Below, one piece after another: positions 24,246 to 31,561 of a stretch of 64,000 bases of DNA. The notes under the pieces were generated by a model. The model was given only the letters and a program-made list of their open reading frames with translations. It was not told the origin of the DNA and did not search any database. The DNA is from Capillimicrobium parvum. GTDB taxonomy: Bacteria > Actinomycetota > Thermoleophilia > Solirubrobacterales > Solirubrobacteraceae. A program made the translations under genes and the position numbers. The stretch's first letter is position 1, and every line of letters begins with the position of its first letter. The stretch is taken from positions 2,542,001 to 2,606,000 of the forward strand of contig NZ_CP087164.1 in the NCBI RefSeq assembly GCF_021172045.1, written 5' to 3'.

Positions 24246-25481
24246 ATGCAGGCGCAAGGTAGCGCGAGACGCGCATACGGGTCCGGCTCGATCTTCGAGG
24301 TCGACGGCACCTGGTACGGCAAGTGGCGAGTCAGTGGGCGTCAGGTGAAGCGCCGGCTCGGACCGAAGCGCACGCGTGGCGAGGCCGACGGGCTGACGAA
24401 GGCGCAGGCTGAGGCACGGCTGCGCGAGCTCATTGCGAACGTCGGGTCGGAAGACCTCCGGGCGCGCGGAACCAAGGGCCGCGCGCGGCACGGCTACACG
24501 ATCCAAGAGCTCGGCGACCTCTTCATCGAACACGCCCGTGAGCACCGCGGGCTGAAGAAGACGACGCTAGATGACTACGCCATGCATCTACGCATCCATC
24601 TCGTGCCGTTCTTCGGCGACACGCCGATCCAGGACATCGACGCACGACGGATCGAAGCGTTTGCGGCGCACCTGAGCGCCAAGAAGGGCCAGGGACGCCG
24701 GGGTGGGCAGAGCTTGTCACCGAAGTCGGTCCGCAACTACCTCGGCAGCCTGAGCGCGCTGCTCAACTTCGCGGTCCGCAAGAAGTGGATCGCGGCGTCG
24801 CCGATGAGCGCCATCGACCTGCCGACTATCACCAGAGACGCGCCGCTCGAGGAACTGACCTTTCTCGAGCCGCACGAGGTCGCCCGGCTGATCGCCGCAT
24901 CCGTGGAGGGCGAGTACGAAGAGCTGGATCGGACGCTCTACGTGCTCGCCACGTACACCGGTCTGCGGCAGGGCGAGCTGCGCGGATTGCGGTGGCAGCA
25001 CGTCGACTTCGAGCGATCGCTCATCCACGTGCTCGAGAGCGTGACGCGGGGTCGCCGATCGAGCCCGAAGGGACGCCGGCGGCGATCCGTTCCGCTCGCG
25101 GCGACGGCTGCCGAGGCACTGCTGCAATTGCGCGCGGTCAGCAAATGGGTCGGCCCGGAGGACGCCGTCTTCGCGTGCCCCTCTACCGGACACCCGATGG
25201 CTCGCGCCGGGATCATGCAGCGCTACCGGCGAGCGCTTGTCGCGGCAGGCCTATCGCCGACCTTCTCCTTCCACGACCTGCGCCACACGTTCGGGACGAC
25301 GATGGCGCGCCGCGGCGTCCCCGTCGGCACCATTCAGGCGTGGATGGGGCATGCCGATCTTGCAACCACGCAGCTCTACATGCACTACGCGCCGGCCGCC
25401 CGCGACGCGCAGATCATCGACGCGGCGTTCGCCCCGGAGTCAGACGCCAACGCGCCCGCGATCGATGCCGTCGTCGCATAG
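24246..25481 (+). CDS. Tyrosine recombinase (integrase) of the tRNA-Val element
   Basis: A 411-residue phage-type integrase. Residues 10-45 are an arm-binding region ('SIFEVDGTWYGKWRVSGRQV'), 85-180 the core-binding domain, and 205-390 the catalytic domain. Visible catalytic residues are R241 ('YTGLRQGELRGL'), K275, H343 and R346 ('HDLRHTFG'), H369 ('WMGHADLATTQ') and nucleophile Y378. The start follows AGGAGGGG. The gene ends 134 bp from the att core at 25615, as usual for elements using tRNA 3' ends. All key residues are present, so the element is probably still able to integrate. Confidence 0.95.
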   Translation: MQAQGSARRAYGSGSIFEVDGTWYGKWRVSGRQVKRRLGPKRTRGEADGLTKAQAEARLRELIANVGSEDLRARGTKGRARHGYTIQELGDLFIEHAREHRGLKKTTLDDYAMHLRIHLVPFFGDTPIQDIDARRIEAFAAHLSAKKGQGRRGGQSLSPKSVRNYLGSLSALLNFAVRKKWIAASPMSAIDLPTITRDAPLEELTFLEPHEVARLIAASVEGEYEELDRTLYVLATYTGLRQGELRGLRWQHVDFERSLIHVLESVTRGRRSSPKGRRRRSVPLAATAAEALLQLRAVSKWVGPEDAVFACPSTGHPMARAGIMQRYRRALVAAGLSPTFSFHDLRHTFGTTMARRGVPVGTIQAWMGHADLATTQLYMHYAPAARDAQIIDAAFAPESDANAPAIDAVVA

Positions 25482-25562
25482 CCCCGGCGGCCGATAGCGG
25501 CCGGATTCTCCGGTACCAATCGAGTACCAATTTGAGCGGATCTGACCGAACTGCGGGCACCT

Positions 25563-25635
25563 CCGACCACCAGAGAAGCAAGTCCTAGAGCCAAATTCGC
25601 CTGGCGGCCGCGTCTTCGAGCCCAGTATCGCCCAC
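25563..25635 (+). repeat. att core copy 2 with right-end repeat
   Basis: The 21-bp core at 25615-25635 equals the tRNA-Val 3' end. The preceding about 50 bp ('CTAGAGCCAAATTCG' and flanks) recur before core copy 3 at 27549-27599. GTACCAAT sites at 25513 and 25524 lie just inside. This is the right boundary of the element. Confidence 0.85.
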
Positions 25636-25638
25636 TCA

Positions 25639-25667
25639 CGAAACCCCCGAGGACATCGGGGGTTTCG
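25639..25667 (+). terminator. Hairpin following att core 2
   Basis: A 12-bp perfect stem CGAAACCCCCGA / TCGGGGGTTTCG with a 5-nt loop. It occupies the position of the tRNA terminator after the duplicated tRNA end and is probably the ancestral terminator displaced by the insertion. Confidence 0.65.
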
Positions 25668-26261
25668 CCGTTCTCGGGTCGGTCCGTGGGCCCAACAGGG
25701 GCCCATTTGGCGGCATCGGCAGGGCGCGGAAACGCCCGGACCCGTCGCGCCACCCTCCGGTAGGCCGGTTGTATCACTGTCCAGTTGGATCACGGTTGGA
25801 TCACGGGATGATCCAACTGAAAGACCCCGCATTCCCACGGGTGTTTTCGCACCCCGCGCCTCCAGTTGGATCACGCGTTGAAACTCCCCGCGCGGGCGAG
25901 CCCGGCCGCCCCTCCCGGCGAACCCGGTTGGCGCCACAGGGCCGCCGTGCGAACCTGTCCGTTGAGACGCACCCGTCCCAGCAGGAACGCTATCCGCCGT
26001 CCGCCCGCCGCCTCGGTGAACTCGAGCCCCTCGCCCGCATCGACCAACGCGACGTAGACCTCGAGGAGTTGCGCGAACGGCAGGCGGCGAGGTCGTGCCG
26101 CTGCTCGCGCCGCTGCCGGCGACGGCCGACACGGCCGGCTTGCGGTGCGTGTGGTGTGGCCGGCAGGCGCGATAGGACGCTCGCCCGCCCGACCGGACCG
26201 CAGTCCGGCGCGCCGCTGTCCGTGGGGGACGCGTCGAGGAGGGGCCCCTCCCCCGATTCTC
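25668..26261. other. Decayed region between att copies 2 and 3
   Basis: No intact gene supported. A minus-strand frame ending at 25871 carries a protein-like stretch ('LPFAQLLEVYVALVDAGEGL' and 'AFLLGRVRLNG') but no credible N-terminus, suggesting a remnant. GATCC-type repeats lie at 25782-25874. Confidence 0.4.
25782..25874. repeat. TTGGATCAC repeat cluster
   Basis: CAGTTGGATCA (25782-25792) and its exact inverse TGATCCAACTG (25809-25819) enclose another TTGGATCAC (25796-25804). A fourth copy, CAGTTGGATCAC, is at 25863-25874. It is probably a protein-binding array (integrase arm, partition or regulator) of an older element. Confidence 0.5.
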
Positions 26262-26475
26262 TCGTGGTCACTGGCCTCTACCGACGTCGCCCGCCTGCCG
26301 ATGTCGGAGGAGGAGCTGGCGGACGCGCTTGTTGGAGCAGGCGGGCGTCGCGCTGCTCGCCGGCACGGCGTTCGGCGCGGGCGGCGCCGGGCACCTCCGG
26401 CTGTCCTGCGCGAGCTCACGCGCCGATCTCGAGCTCGCGCTCGAGCGCATCGGCGACTTCCTCGCGCGGCTCTGA
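26262..26475 (+). pseudogene. Class I aminotransferase, 3' remnant
   Basis: The last about 50 codons read 'LEQAGVALLAGTAFGAGGAG' and 'HLRLSCASSRADLELALERI', the C-terminal small-domain signature of class I/II PLP aminotransferases. The preceding 'MSEEELADAL' belongs to the same family but is one base out of frame (shift near 26327-26331). Everything upstream, including the PLP lysine region, is missing. The next gene, an SDR, follows 126 bp later. Confidence 0.65.
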
Positions 26476-26601
26476 CCCGCGACGAGCTTCTCGACGCGGT
26501 GCTCCTGCTTGGCCGGCCGGTTCGGGGACGACGGCCACCGGCCCGAGCAGCTCCTCGTGGTACGCGCGTACCGTGTGGCGCATCACCGAGAGGAGCGTGC
26601 A

Positions 26602-27399
26602 GTGGAGCGGAGCGTGGTAGTGACCGGCTGCGGGACCGGGCTCGGAGCGGCGATCTCCGGCCGCCTGGCGGCCGACGGCTGGCAGGTCGTCGGCATCGAC
26701 GTCGACGCCGACCTGGCCGCCGAGGCGGCTCGTGCGCTGGACTCGGGCGGCGAGGTCGTCGTCGGCGACGCCGCCGACCGCGCCATGCTGGCGGAGGCCG
26801 CGGAGCGCGCGGAGGCGCGTGCGCCGCTGTCAGGCTGGGTGAACAACGCCGGCCTGATGATCCGCACCAGCCTGCACGAGCCCGACCCCGACGACGTCGA
26901 GTCGCTGCTGCGGGTCAACCTCATGGGCTACTACTGGGGCTGCTCGCAGGCCGTTCGAAGCCTCCTCGAGGCCGACCGTGCCGGCGCGATCGTGAACATC
27001 TCCTCCACGCACGCGCGGGCGTCGTTCCCCGGCTGGGCGGCGTACGCCGCGTGCAAGGGCGCGATCAACTCCCTGACGATGCAGGCCGCGGTCGAGTACG
27101 CGCCGGCCGGCATCCGCTGCAACGCGGTCGAGCCGTCGGGCATCCGCACGCCGCGCAACCTCGAGGCGATGGCCGCGGCGCCCGATCCTGCCGCTGCCGC
27201 TCGCGAGAACGACGTCGTCCAGCCGCTCGGCCGCATGGGCGAGCCGGAGGAGATCGCCTCCCTCGTCGCGTTCCTGCTGTCGTCCGAGGCGTCCTTCATC
27301 ACCGGCCAGTGCATCGCGGCGGACGGCGGAGCGACCGCCCGCTGCTATCCCGGCACCTCCGACCCCGTCGTCGCCGCGCGGGTGAAGGCCAACCGCTGA
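26602..27399 (+). CDS. SDR-family oxidoreductase
   Basis: A 265-residue classical short-chain dehydrogenase. The cofactor motif '[14 protein letters not shown]' (TGxxxGxG) is at residues 8-21, followed by 'VNNAGLM', '[14 protein letters not shown]' with the catalytic Ser, and YAACK (YxxxK). The C-terminal '[14 protein letters not shown]' is also typical. GTG 26602 is chosen for its GGAG site. Substrate is unknown; 'ID' after the second strand favours NAD. It is the only intact gene between att copies 2 and 3, flanked by a broken aminotransferase and a broken MYG1-like gene. Confidence 0.85.
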   Translation: MERSVVVTGCGTGLGAAISGRLAADGWQVVGIDVDADLAAEAARALDSGGEVVVGDAADRAMLAEAAERAEARAPLSGWVNNAGLMIRTSLHEPDPDDVESLLRVNLMGYYWGCSQAVRSLLEADRAGAIVNISSTHARASFPGWAAYAACKGAINSLTMQAAVEYAPAGIRCNAVEPSGIRTPRNLEAMAAAPDPAAAARENDVVQPLGRMGEPEEIASLVAFLLSSEASFITGQCIAADGGATARCYPGTSDPVVAARVKANR

Positions 27400-27407
27400 G
27401 CACGACG

Positions 27408-27575
27408 ATGCGGGTCGCGACGCACCCTGGCGGATTCCACGCCGACGATGTCTTCGCGATCGCCGCGCTCGGCCTCGCCGCCGGGCCGCTGGAGATCGCC
27501 CGCAAGCGCGACGAGGCGCCAGGACTCCGTCAACGCGGCGAGAGCGCCTCAGACCACCACAGAACAAGGTCCTAG
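27408..27575 (+). pseudogene. MYG1-like gene, 5' fragment
   Basis: ATG 27408 opens 'MRVATHPGGFHADDVFAIAA' and 'LGLAAGPLEIARKRDEA', the metal-binding N-terminus of MYG1/UPF0160 family proteins (about 300 residues). Homology is lost at about 27520. The frame continues into the right-end repeat of att copy 3 and stops at 27575. The gene was cut by the event that formed that junction. Confidence 0.65.
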
Positions 27576-27618
27576 AGCCAAATTCGTGCCGGTGGCGTCT
27601 TCCAGCCCAGTATCGCCA
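27549..27618 (+). repeat. Degenerate att copy 3 with right-end repeat
   Basis: It repeats 25563-25635 imperfectly, including CCTAGAGCCAAATTCG and a core with one substitution (TTCCAG) and one lost C (TATCGCCACTC). A left-end-like sequence with CGAGTACCAA follows at 27671-27680. This marks an older, decayed integration at the same tRNA. Confidence 0.75.
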
Positions 27619-27627
27619 CTCATGGAT

Positions 27628-27648
27628 GGCCCGCTCCGGCGGGCCTTT
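27628..27648 (+). terminator. Terminator after att copy 3
   Basis: Stem GGCCCGC / GCGGGCC with a TCCG loop, followed by TTT. Confidence 0.65.
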
Positions 27649-27834
27649 CGGCTCTCTGGGTTACCGATCTCGAGTACCAACTTGCGTCGCGCCGCCGGCG
27701 AGGCACGTGTCCGGGCGTGCCGCTTGACCCCGGAGACCGGCACGTGTTGCGAGATCGGCGGGGTTGATCTAGATTCGGGCAGGTCCGAGGAGGGAGACGG
27801 TCGGTGTCGTGGCGGGGACAGCATCGGTCGGCTG

Positions 27835-28080
27835 ATGGGCGAGCCTGAGCTCCCCGCTCGTTTCACCCCACGCGCGCCGGCGTCGCGCGGTCGCAGGGCC
27901 GCCCTGTATCTGGCGGCGCCCGTGGTGTGGGTCGTGGCGCTGGTCACATTGGCGTTCGTGGTGGGACACGGGGATGCGGTCGAATACGCGCTGATCGCCC
28001 TCGGGGCGTCGTTCGTCGTGGCGCTGTTGGTGGTCGGCTGGAGCCGGGTCGTTCGTGTGCGCGAGGAGCGCGGCGCGTGA
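27835..28080 (+). CDS. Small two-helix membrane protein
   Basis: An 81-residue protein with two membrane segments ('LYLAAPVVWVVALVTLAFVV' and 'YALIALGASFVVALLVVGWS') joined by a short acidic loop. The C-terminus is basic and cytoplasmic. Its stop overlaps the start of the GT2 gene (GTGA). Small coupled membrane subunits are common with processive GT2 synthases (compare PgaD with PgaC), so an accessory role in the same exporter is plausible. Family not recognised. Confidence 0.6.
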   Translation: MGEPELPARFTPRAPASRGRRAALYLAAPVVWVVALVTLAFVVGHGDAVEYALIALGASFVVALLVVGWSRVVRVREERGA

Positions 28081-29345
28081 GCGGCGGCCAGACGGCCAAG
28101 CTCCTGCTGGCGTTCCTCGGCCTGTATCCGGTTGTCACCTCGGCGGCCTGGATCGCGGGCGGCCTGCTGTTCCGCCTCTTCGACGAGCGTCCGGAGCCGC
28201 AGGAGCCGCAGGGAGGCTGGCCGGGGGTGAGCGTGCTGATCCCGGCCCACAACGAGCAGAGCGTCATCGGGGCGTGCGTACGCGCGGCTCGGCAGATCGA
28301 CTATCCGGTCTTCGAGGTGCTGGTGCTCGACGACGGCTCCAGTGACGCCACGGCGGCGGCGGCGACCGCGGCGGCGGAGGGCGACCCGCGCGTGCGGGTG
28401 GTCGCGGACCCGGTGAACATCGGCAAGGCCGACCGGCTCAACCGCGGGTTGCGGATGGCCCGGCATGGGCTCGTGGTGATCACCGACGCGGACACGCACG
28501 TCGATGCGCTGGCGCTCAAGCTGCTGGTGAGCCGGTTGTTGCGCTCGGAGCGTGTCGCGGCGGTCGCGGGCGCGCCGCACGTCACCAACCGGCGCACCCT
28601 GTTGTGCGCGATGCAGATCATCGAGGCGTCGGCGATCATCGGGCTGATCCGGCGCACCCAGGCGGTCGCCGGGCGCGTCGGTGTGGTGGCCGGCGTCCTC
28701 GGGCTCTTTCGCCGCGATGCGGTCGTGGAAGCGGGCGGCTACCGCGCCGAGATGGCGACCGAGGACATCGAGCTCACGTACCGGCTGCTTCTGGCGGGTT
28801 GGCACACGACGTTCGAGCCGGACGCGCTGGTCGGGATGCAGGTCCCGTCGAATCTCCGCGCGCTGTGGGCGCAGCGCCGCCGCTGGGCACGCGGGCAGGG
28901 GGAAGTCCTGCATGTCCACCTGCGCCATCTGGTGCGTTGGCGCCAGCGGCATCTGTGGCCGTTGGCGCTCGAGGGGCTCGGCTCGCTGTTCTGGATCGTG
29001 CTGCTCGCGATCTGGTACCTGATCATGGTCCTGCTGTTCGTCGTCGCCGGAGTCGACGTCCCGGACGTCTCGGCGTTCACGCTCCTGTTCTCGTGGGGGA
29101 TCGCCGTCGCCGTCGTCGCCACGATCCAGGTCACGATCGCCCTGAGTCTGGACCGGCGCTACGACGGCCGCGCCCCCCTCGCCTTGCTCATCGCCCCGGT
29201 CTATCCGGTCGCGTATTGGATGCTGAGCGCGGCGGCCGCCCTGTGGGCGGAGGTGCCCGCTCTGATCCGCGGCCCCGCCAGCCACCGCGTCGTGTGGGAC
29301 ATCCCGCGCGAGGACCTCGCGGAGCAGGCGCCGGCCGAGAGCTGA
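28077..29345 (+). CDS. Processive family 2 glycosyltransferase (PgaC/IcaA-like)
   Basis: A 422-residue membrane synthase. One N-terminal helix precedes the GT-A domain. Motifs are LDDGSSD (84-90), DAD (137-139), TED with the catalytic Asp (228-230) and QRRRW (266-270), the set typical of cellulose, hyaluronan and poly-N-acetylglucosamine synthases. Three or four C-terminal helices follow ('LFWIVLLAIWYLIMVLLFVV'). It would polymerise a cell-surface polysaccharide from a UDP-sugar and export it. It is coupled to the small membrane protein upstream. The exact polymer cannot be read from sequence. Confidence 0.85.
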   Translation: MSGGQTAKLLLAFLGLYPVVTSAAWIAGGLLFRLFDERPEPQEPQGGWPGVSVLIPAHNEQSVIGACVRAARQIDYPVFEVLVLDDGSSDATAAAATAAAEGDPRVRVVADPVNIGKADRLNRGLRMARHGLVVITDADTHVDALALKLLVSRLLRSERVAAVAGAPHVTNRRTLLCAMQIIEASAIIGLIRRTQAVAGRVGVVAGVLGLFRRDAVVEAGGYRAEMATEDIELTYRLLLAGWHTTFEPDALVGMQVPSNLRALWAQRRRWARGQGEVLHVHLRHLVRWRQRHLWPLALEGLGSLFWIVLLAIWYLIMVLLFVVAGVDVPDVSAFTLLFSWGIAVAVVATIQVTIALSLDRRYDGRAPLALLIAPVYPVAYWMLSAAAALWAEVPALIRGPASHRVVWDIPREDLAEQAPAES

Positions 29346-29403
29346 GCGGCGCGGGGAGGATCCGGCGCGACGAGCAGCGCGTCGCGGACGGTCGGGGCCG
29401 AGG

Positions 29404-29880
29404 TCAGTCGCCGCCGGCCGGCTCCCGCTTCCGATGCGGTCGTTGCCGTGGCCGCGACCCGGCGGCGAACGCCCACCGCCGGTTGCCCATGAAGCTCAGT
29501 GGCGTCACGGCGATCGTCGCCGCGGCCTGCGCGGCGATGGCATCGGCGTGCAGCGCGGCGACGAGACCGGTGAGGATCGCGAGGCTCAGGGCCGTCGCCA
29601 TCACCGAGACCACGAGGAACCGGCTCGCCTGTCCCACCGCTCCGGCGCGGGCGGTCGCGAACGTCCAGCGCCGGTTCCAGACGAAGTTGTTGGCGACGGC
29701 GACGAGGAACGCCAGCGCGTCCGCGGCACGGTAGTCGATTCCGGTGCGTTCCAGGAGCAGCGCGAAGGTGACGAGGCTGACGACGAAGCCGCTGGTCCCG
29801 ACGACGCAGAAGCGCGCGAACTGCGACAGCGAGGCGCGATCTCGGGTCAGGAGCAGCGATGCGGATGGGGATCTCGGCAC
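29404..29880 (-). CDS. GtrA-like membrane protein
   Basis: A 158-residue protein with four membrane helices and the GtrA pattern: 'FARFCVVGTSGFVVSLVTFA' in helix 1, 'VANNFVWNRRWTF' after helix 2 and 'FMGNRRWAF' near the end. GtrA proteins are thought to help flip polyprenyl-phosphate sugars. The neighbouring DPM-type GT2 gene would make the lipid-linked sugar, the usual gtrA-gtrB pairing. Start is GTG 29880. A basic tail is exposed in the cytoplasm. Confidence 0.85.
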   Translation of the reverse strand: MPRSPSASLLLTRDRASLSQFARFCVVGTSGFVVSLVTFALLLERTGIDYRAADALAFLVAVANNFVWNRRWTFATARAGAVGQASRFLVVSVMATALSLAILTGLVAALHADAIAAQAAATIAVTPLSFMGNRRWAFAAGSRPRQRPHRKREPAGGD

Positions 29881-29913
29881 AGTCGCACCGCGAAGGGAGG
29901 CGTCGTCCCGCGT

Positions 29914-30747
29914 TCAGGCCGCAGCGGCGCGGCGCTCGGCGGCCAGCTGCCGGCGCAGCCGCGCGAGCTCTGCGAACGCGCGCATCACGACGCGTGGGCT
30001 GGCGCCGCTCTGCCGGCCGTTGATGCGGGGCCGGTGGTGGACGCCGAGCTCGGTGATCCGGGCGCCGGCGGCCAGGCAGCGCACCAGGAGCTCAGTGTCG
30101 ATCATCGCGCCGTTGGCCGTGAGCGTGATCCCGTCGAGCGCGCTGGCGCGCAGGAGCTTGAACGCGCAGTCGACATCGCGGACCGGCAGGTGGAAGACCC
30201 TGCGTACGAGCCAGTTCCACGCCGCGGCGTTCATGCGGCGCCCGACCGGGTCGCGGCGAAGGATGCGCCAGCCGATGACGAGGTCCGCCGTCGCGGTCTG
30301 GGGCAGGAAGTCGTCGAGCTCGTCGAGGTCGAACTGGAGATCGGCGTCGGTGAGCAGGATCCAAGGCATCGACGCGGCCGTGATGCCGGTGCGCAGGGCC
30401 GCGCCGTAGCCGCGGTTGGCCGGGTGGATGAGCAGCCGGACGCGGCGGTCGCGCGGGACGAACCCGGCGGCGATCTCGGCGGTCGCGTCGGTGCTGCCGT
30501 CGTCGACGACGATGATCTCGTAGTCGAGGCTGGTGTGGGAGGCGGCACGCGCGGCGGCGCGGATCGCGTCGGCGACGTTGGCCTGCTCGTTCAGGCACGG
30601 CAGCACGATGGACAGCCCCGGCAGGACGAGGTCCGGCGCGCGCGGGGTCTCCGTCGGAGCTCGGGACGGCCGGGCGTCGGGACGCGGTGGTGCCGGCGGC
30701 GGCAGGCTGCCGGGCGCCTGGCGAGTGGGGGAGTCGGCGGTGTGCAT
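29914..30747 (-). CDS. Dolichyl-phosphate-mannose-synthase-like GT2
   Basis: A 277-residue GT-A enzyme without C-terminal helices. After a Pro-rich leader of 40 residues come 'LSIVLPCLNEQANV', VDDGSTD (81-87), 'NRGYGAALRTGI' and DADLQFD (134-140), the DPM1/GtrB pattern. It likely transfers a sugar from a nucleotide donor to polyprenyl phosphate. It pairs with the GtrA gene 33 bp downstream. Its promoter carries the phased AAC repeat shared with three other promoters. Confidence 0.85.
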   Translation of the reverse strand: MHTADSPTRQAPGSLPPPAPPRPDARPSRAPTETPRAPDLVLPGLSIVLPCLNEQANVADAIRAAARAASHTSLDYEIIVVDDGSTDATAEIAAGFVPRDRRVRLLIHPANRGYGAALRTGITAASMPWILLTDADLQFDLDELDDFLPQTATADLVIGWRILRRDPVGRRMNAAAWNWLVRRVFHLPVRDVDCAFKLLRASALDGITLTANGAMIDTELLVRCLAAGARITELGVHHRPRINGRQSGASPRVVMRAFAELARLRRQLAAERRAAAA

Positions 30748-30780
30748 GCCGCCAGACTGTCCGGCGCCCGGTTCGTCCCG

Positions 30781-30805
30781 GTTGCCCGGCGGTTAGCGTT
30801 GCGTT
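30781..30805 (-). promoter_or_regulatory. Phased AAC repeat, site a
   Basis: In the direction of the GT2 gene, AAC occurs three times with an 11-bp period; the middle copy is in CTAAC, 47 bases before the ATG at 30747. See the matching sites at 31527, 32936 and 35999. Confidence 0.6.
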
Positions 30806-30815
30806 GGTCTCGCCA

Positions 30816-31493
30816 CTAGCGCTCGAGGATCCAGACCGTGACGGGCTCTCCGCCCAGCGCGGACTCGTGGAACGAGTGCACCCGGTACGGATGCCCGGCG
30901 ATCGTGGCCGTGCCCGAGGCGGGCAGTCGGACGAACGCGGCGGAGTACATCGACGTGCGCAGGTGCGACCGGCCGCGGCCGCGCAGAATGACGTTGGCGC
31001 CGTAGACGCGGTGCATGTAGCGCACGAAGCCGATCTCGTCCTGCATCGAGATCTGGACCGTGGCGAGCGGCCGGCCGTGGGCGTCGCGGATGGTCTTCTG
31101 CAGCGGCGCGAGGACGAACGGCACGCCGGCGTCGGCCAGGACGCGTGACCTGCGGACCACTCGCAGCCGCGAGATGTGTGCGTGCGGTGTGGCCTGGAGC
31201 CGGCGGACGGCCGCCCGCAGCGAGGCCACGTCACCGGTGCGCAGCGCGTGCAGTAGCTGGGGGTCGTGAACGACGGTCCGCAGGTGGATCTGGGCGGACG
31301 CGCCATGGGACTCGATCCCGTAACGGCGCATCGCGGTCCGCGTCATGGCATCCGGCGCGGACACGGTCGTCTGCGTCGCCGGCTGGGGAGCGGCGGCCGC
31401 CGAGGTCTGCGTGGGCGCCGCCTGCTGCGATCCGCAGCCGGCGATCACCGCGAGGGCGGCGCCGACGACGATCAGTGAGGAGAAGGTGCGCAT
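30816..31493 (-). CDS. Predicted lipoprotein
   Basis: A 225-residue secreted lipoprotein. The signal peptide 'MRTFSSLIVVGAALAVIAGC' ends in the lipobox cysteine C20. A Gln/Thr/Ala-rich linker follows, then a domain of about 170 residues with 'LRTVVHDPQLLHALRTGDVA' and 'ATVQISMQDEIGFVRYMHRV', resembling an extracellular Cache/PAS-like sensor fold. No catalytic motif is evident. Its own promoter has the phased AAC repeat, which places it in the same putative regulon as the glycosyltransferases around it. Confidence 0.7.
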   Translation of the reverse strand: MRTFSSLIVVGAALAVIAGCGSQQAAPTQTSAAAAPQPATQTTVSAPDAMTRTAMRRYGIESHGASAQIHLRTVVHDPQLLHALRTGDVASLRAAVRRLQATPHAHISRLRVVRRSRVLADAGVPFVLAPLQKTIRDAHGRPLATVQISMQDEIGFVRYMHRVYGANVILRGRGRSHLRTSMYSAAFVRLPASGTATIAGHPYRVHSFHESALGGEPVTVWILER

Positions 31494-31516
31494 CGCGCCA
31501 GGTTGTCCCGACGTCC

Positions 31517-31551
31517 GTTCGGCGCGGTTGCGGGGTCGTTAGCGTCGCGTT
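31517..31551 (-). promoter_or_regulatory. Phased AAC repeat, site b
   Basis: AAC at 11-bp spacing (complements at 31549-31551, 31538-31540, 31527-31529) plus a fourth at 31517-31519. The CTAAC copy is 47 bases before the lipoprotein start. Site b resembles site a closely (GTTAGCGTYGCGTT on the plus strand). Confidence 0.6.
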
Positions 31552-31561
31552 TGGGCGGTCA

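Larger units (their letters stand above)
7878..25635. mobile_element. Integrative mobilizable element in tRNA-Val
   Basis: Bounded by a 21-bp direct repeat of the tRNA 3' end. It carries a MobF relaxase-helicase, an HTH excisionase candidate and an integrase next to the right end, but no coupling protein or type IV secretion genes. It would therefore need a helper conjugative element. About 10 kb on the left is defence- or toxin-like cargo. GTACCAA arm-like repeats lie inside both ends (7940, 7953 and 25513, 25524). Confidence 0.82.

Noticed and set aside
25615-25635. A second tRNA gene at 25.6 kb
   Set aside because: Only the 3' 20 nt of tRNA-Val is present, with no acceptor 5' strand, D-arm or anticodon arm; it is an att duplication.
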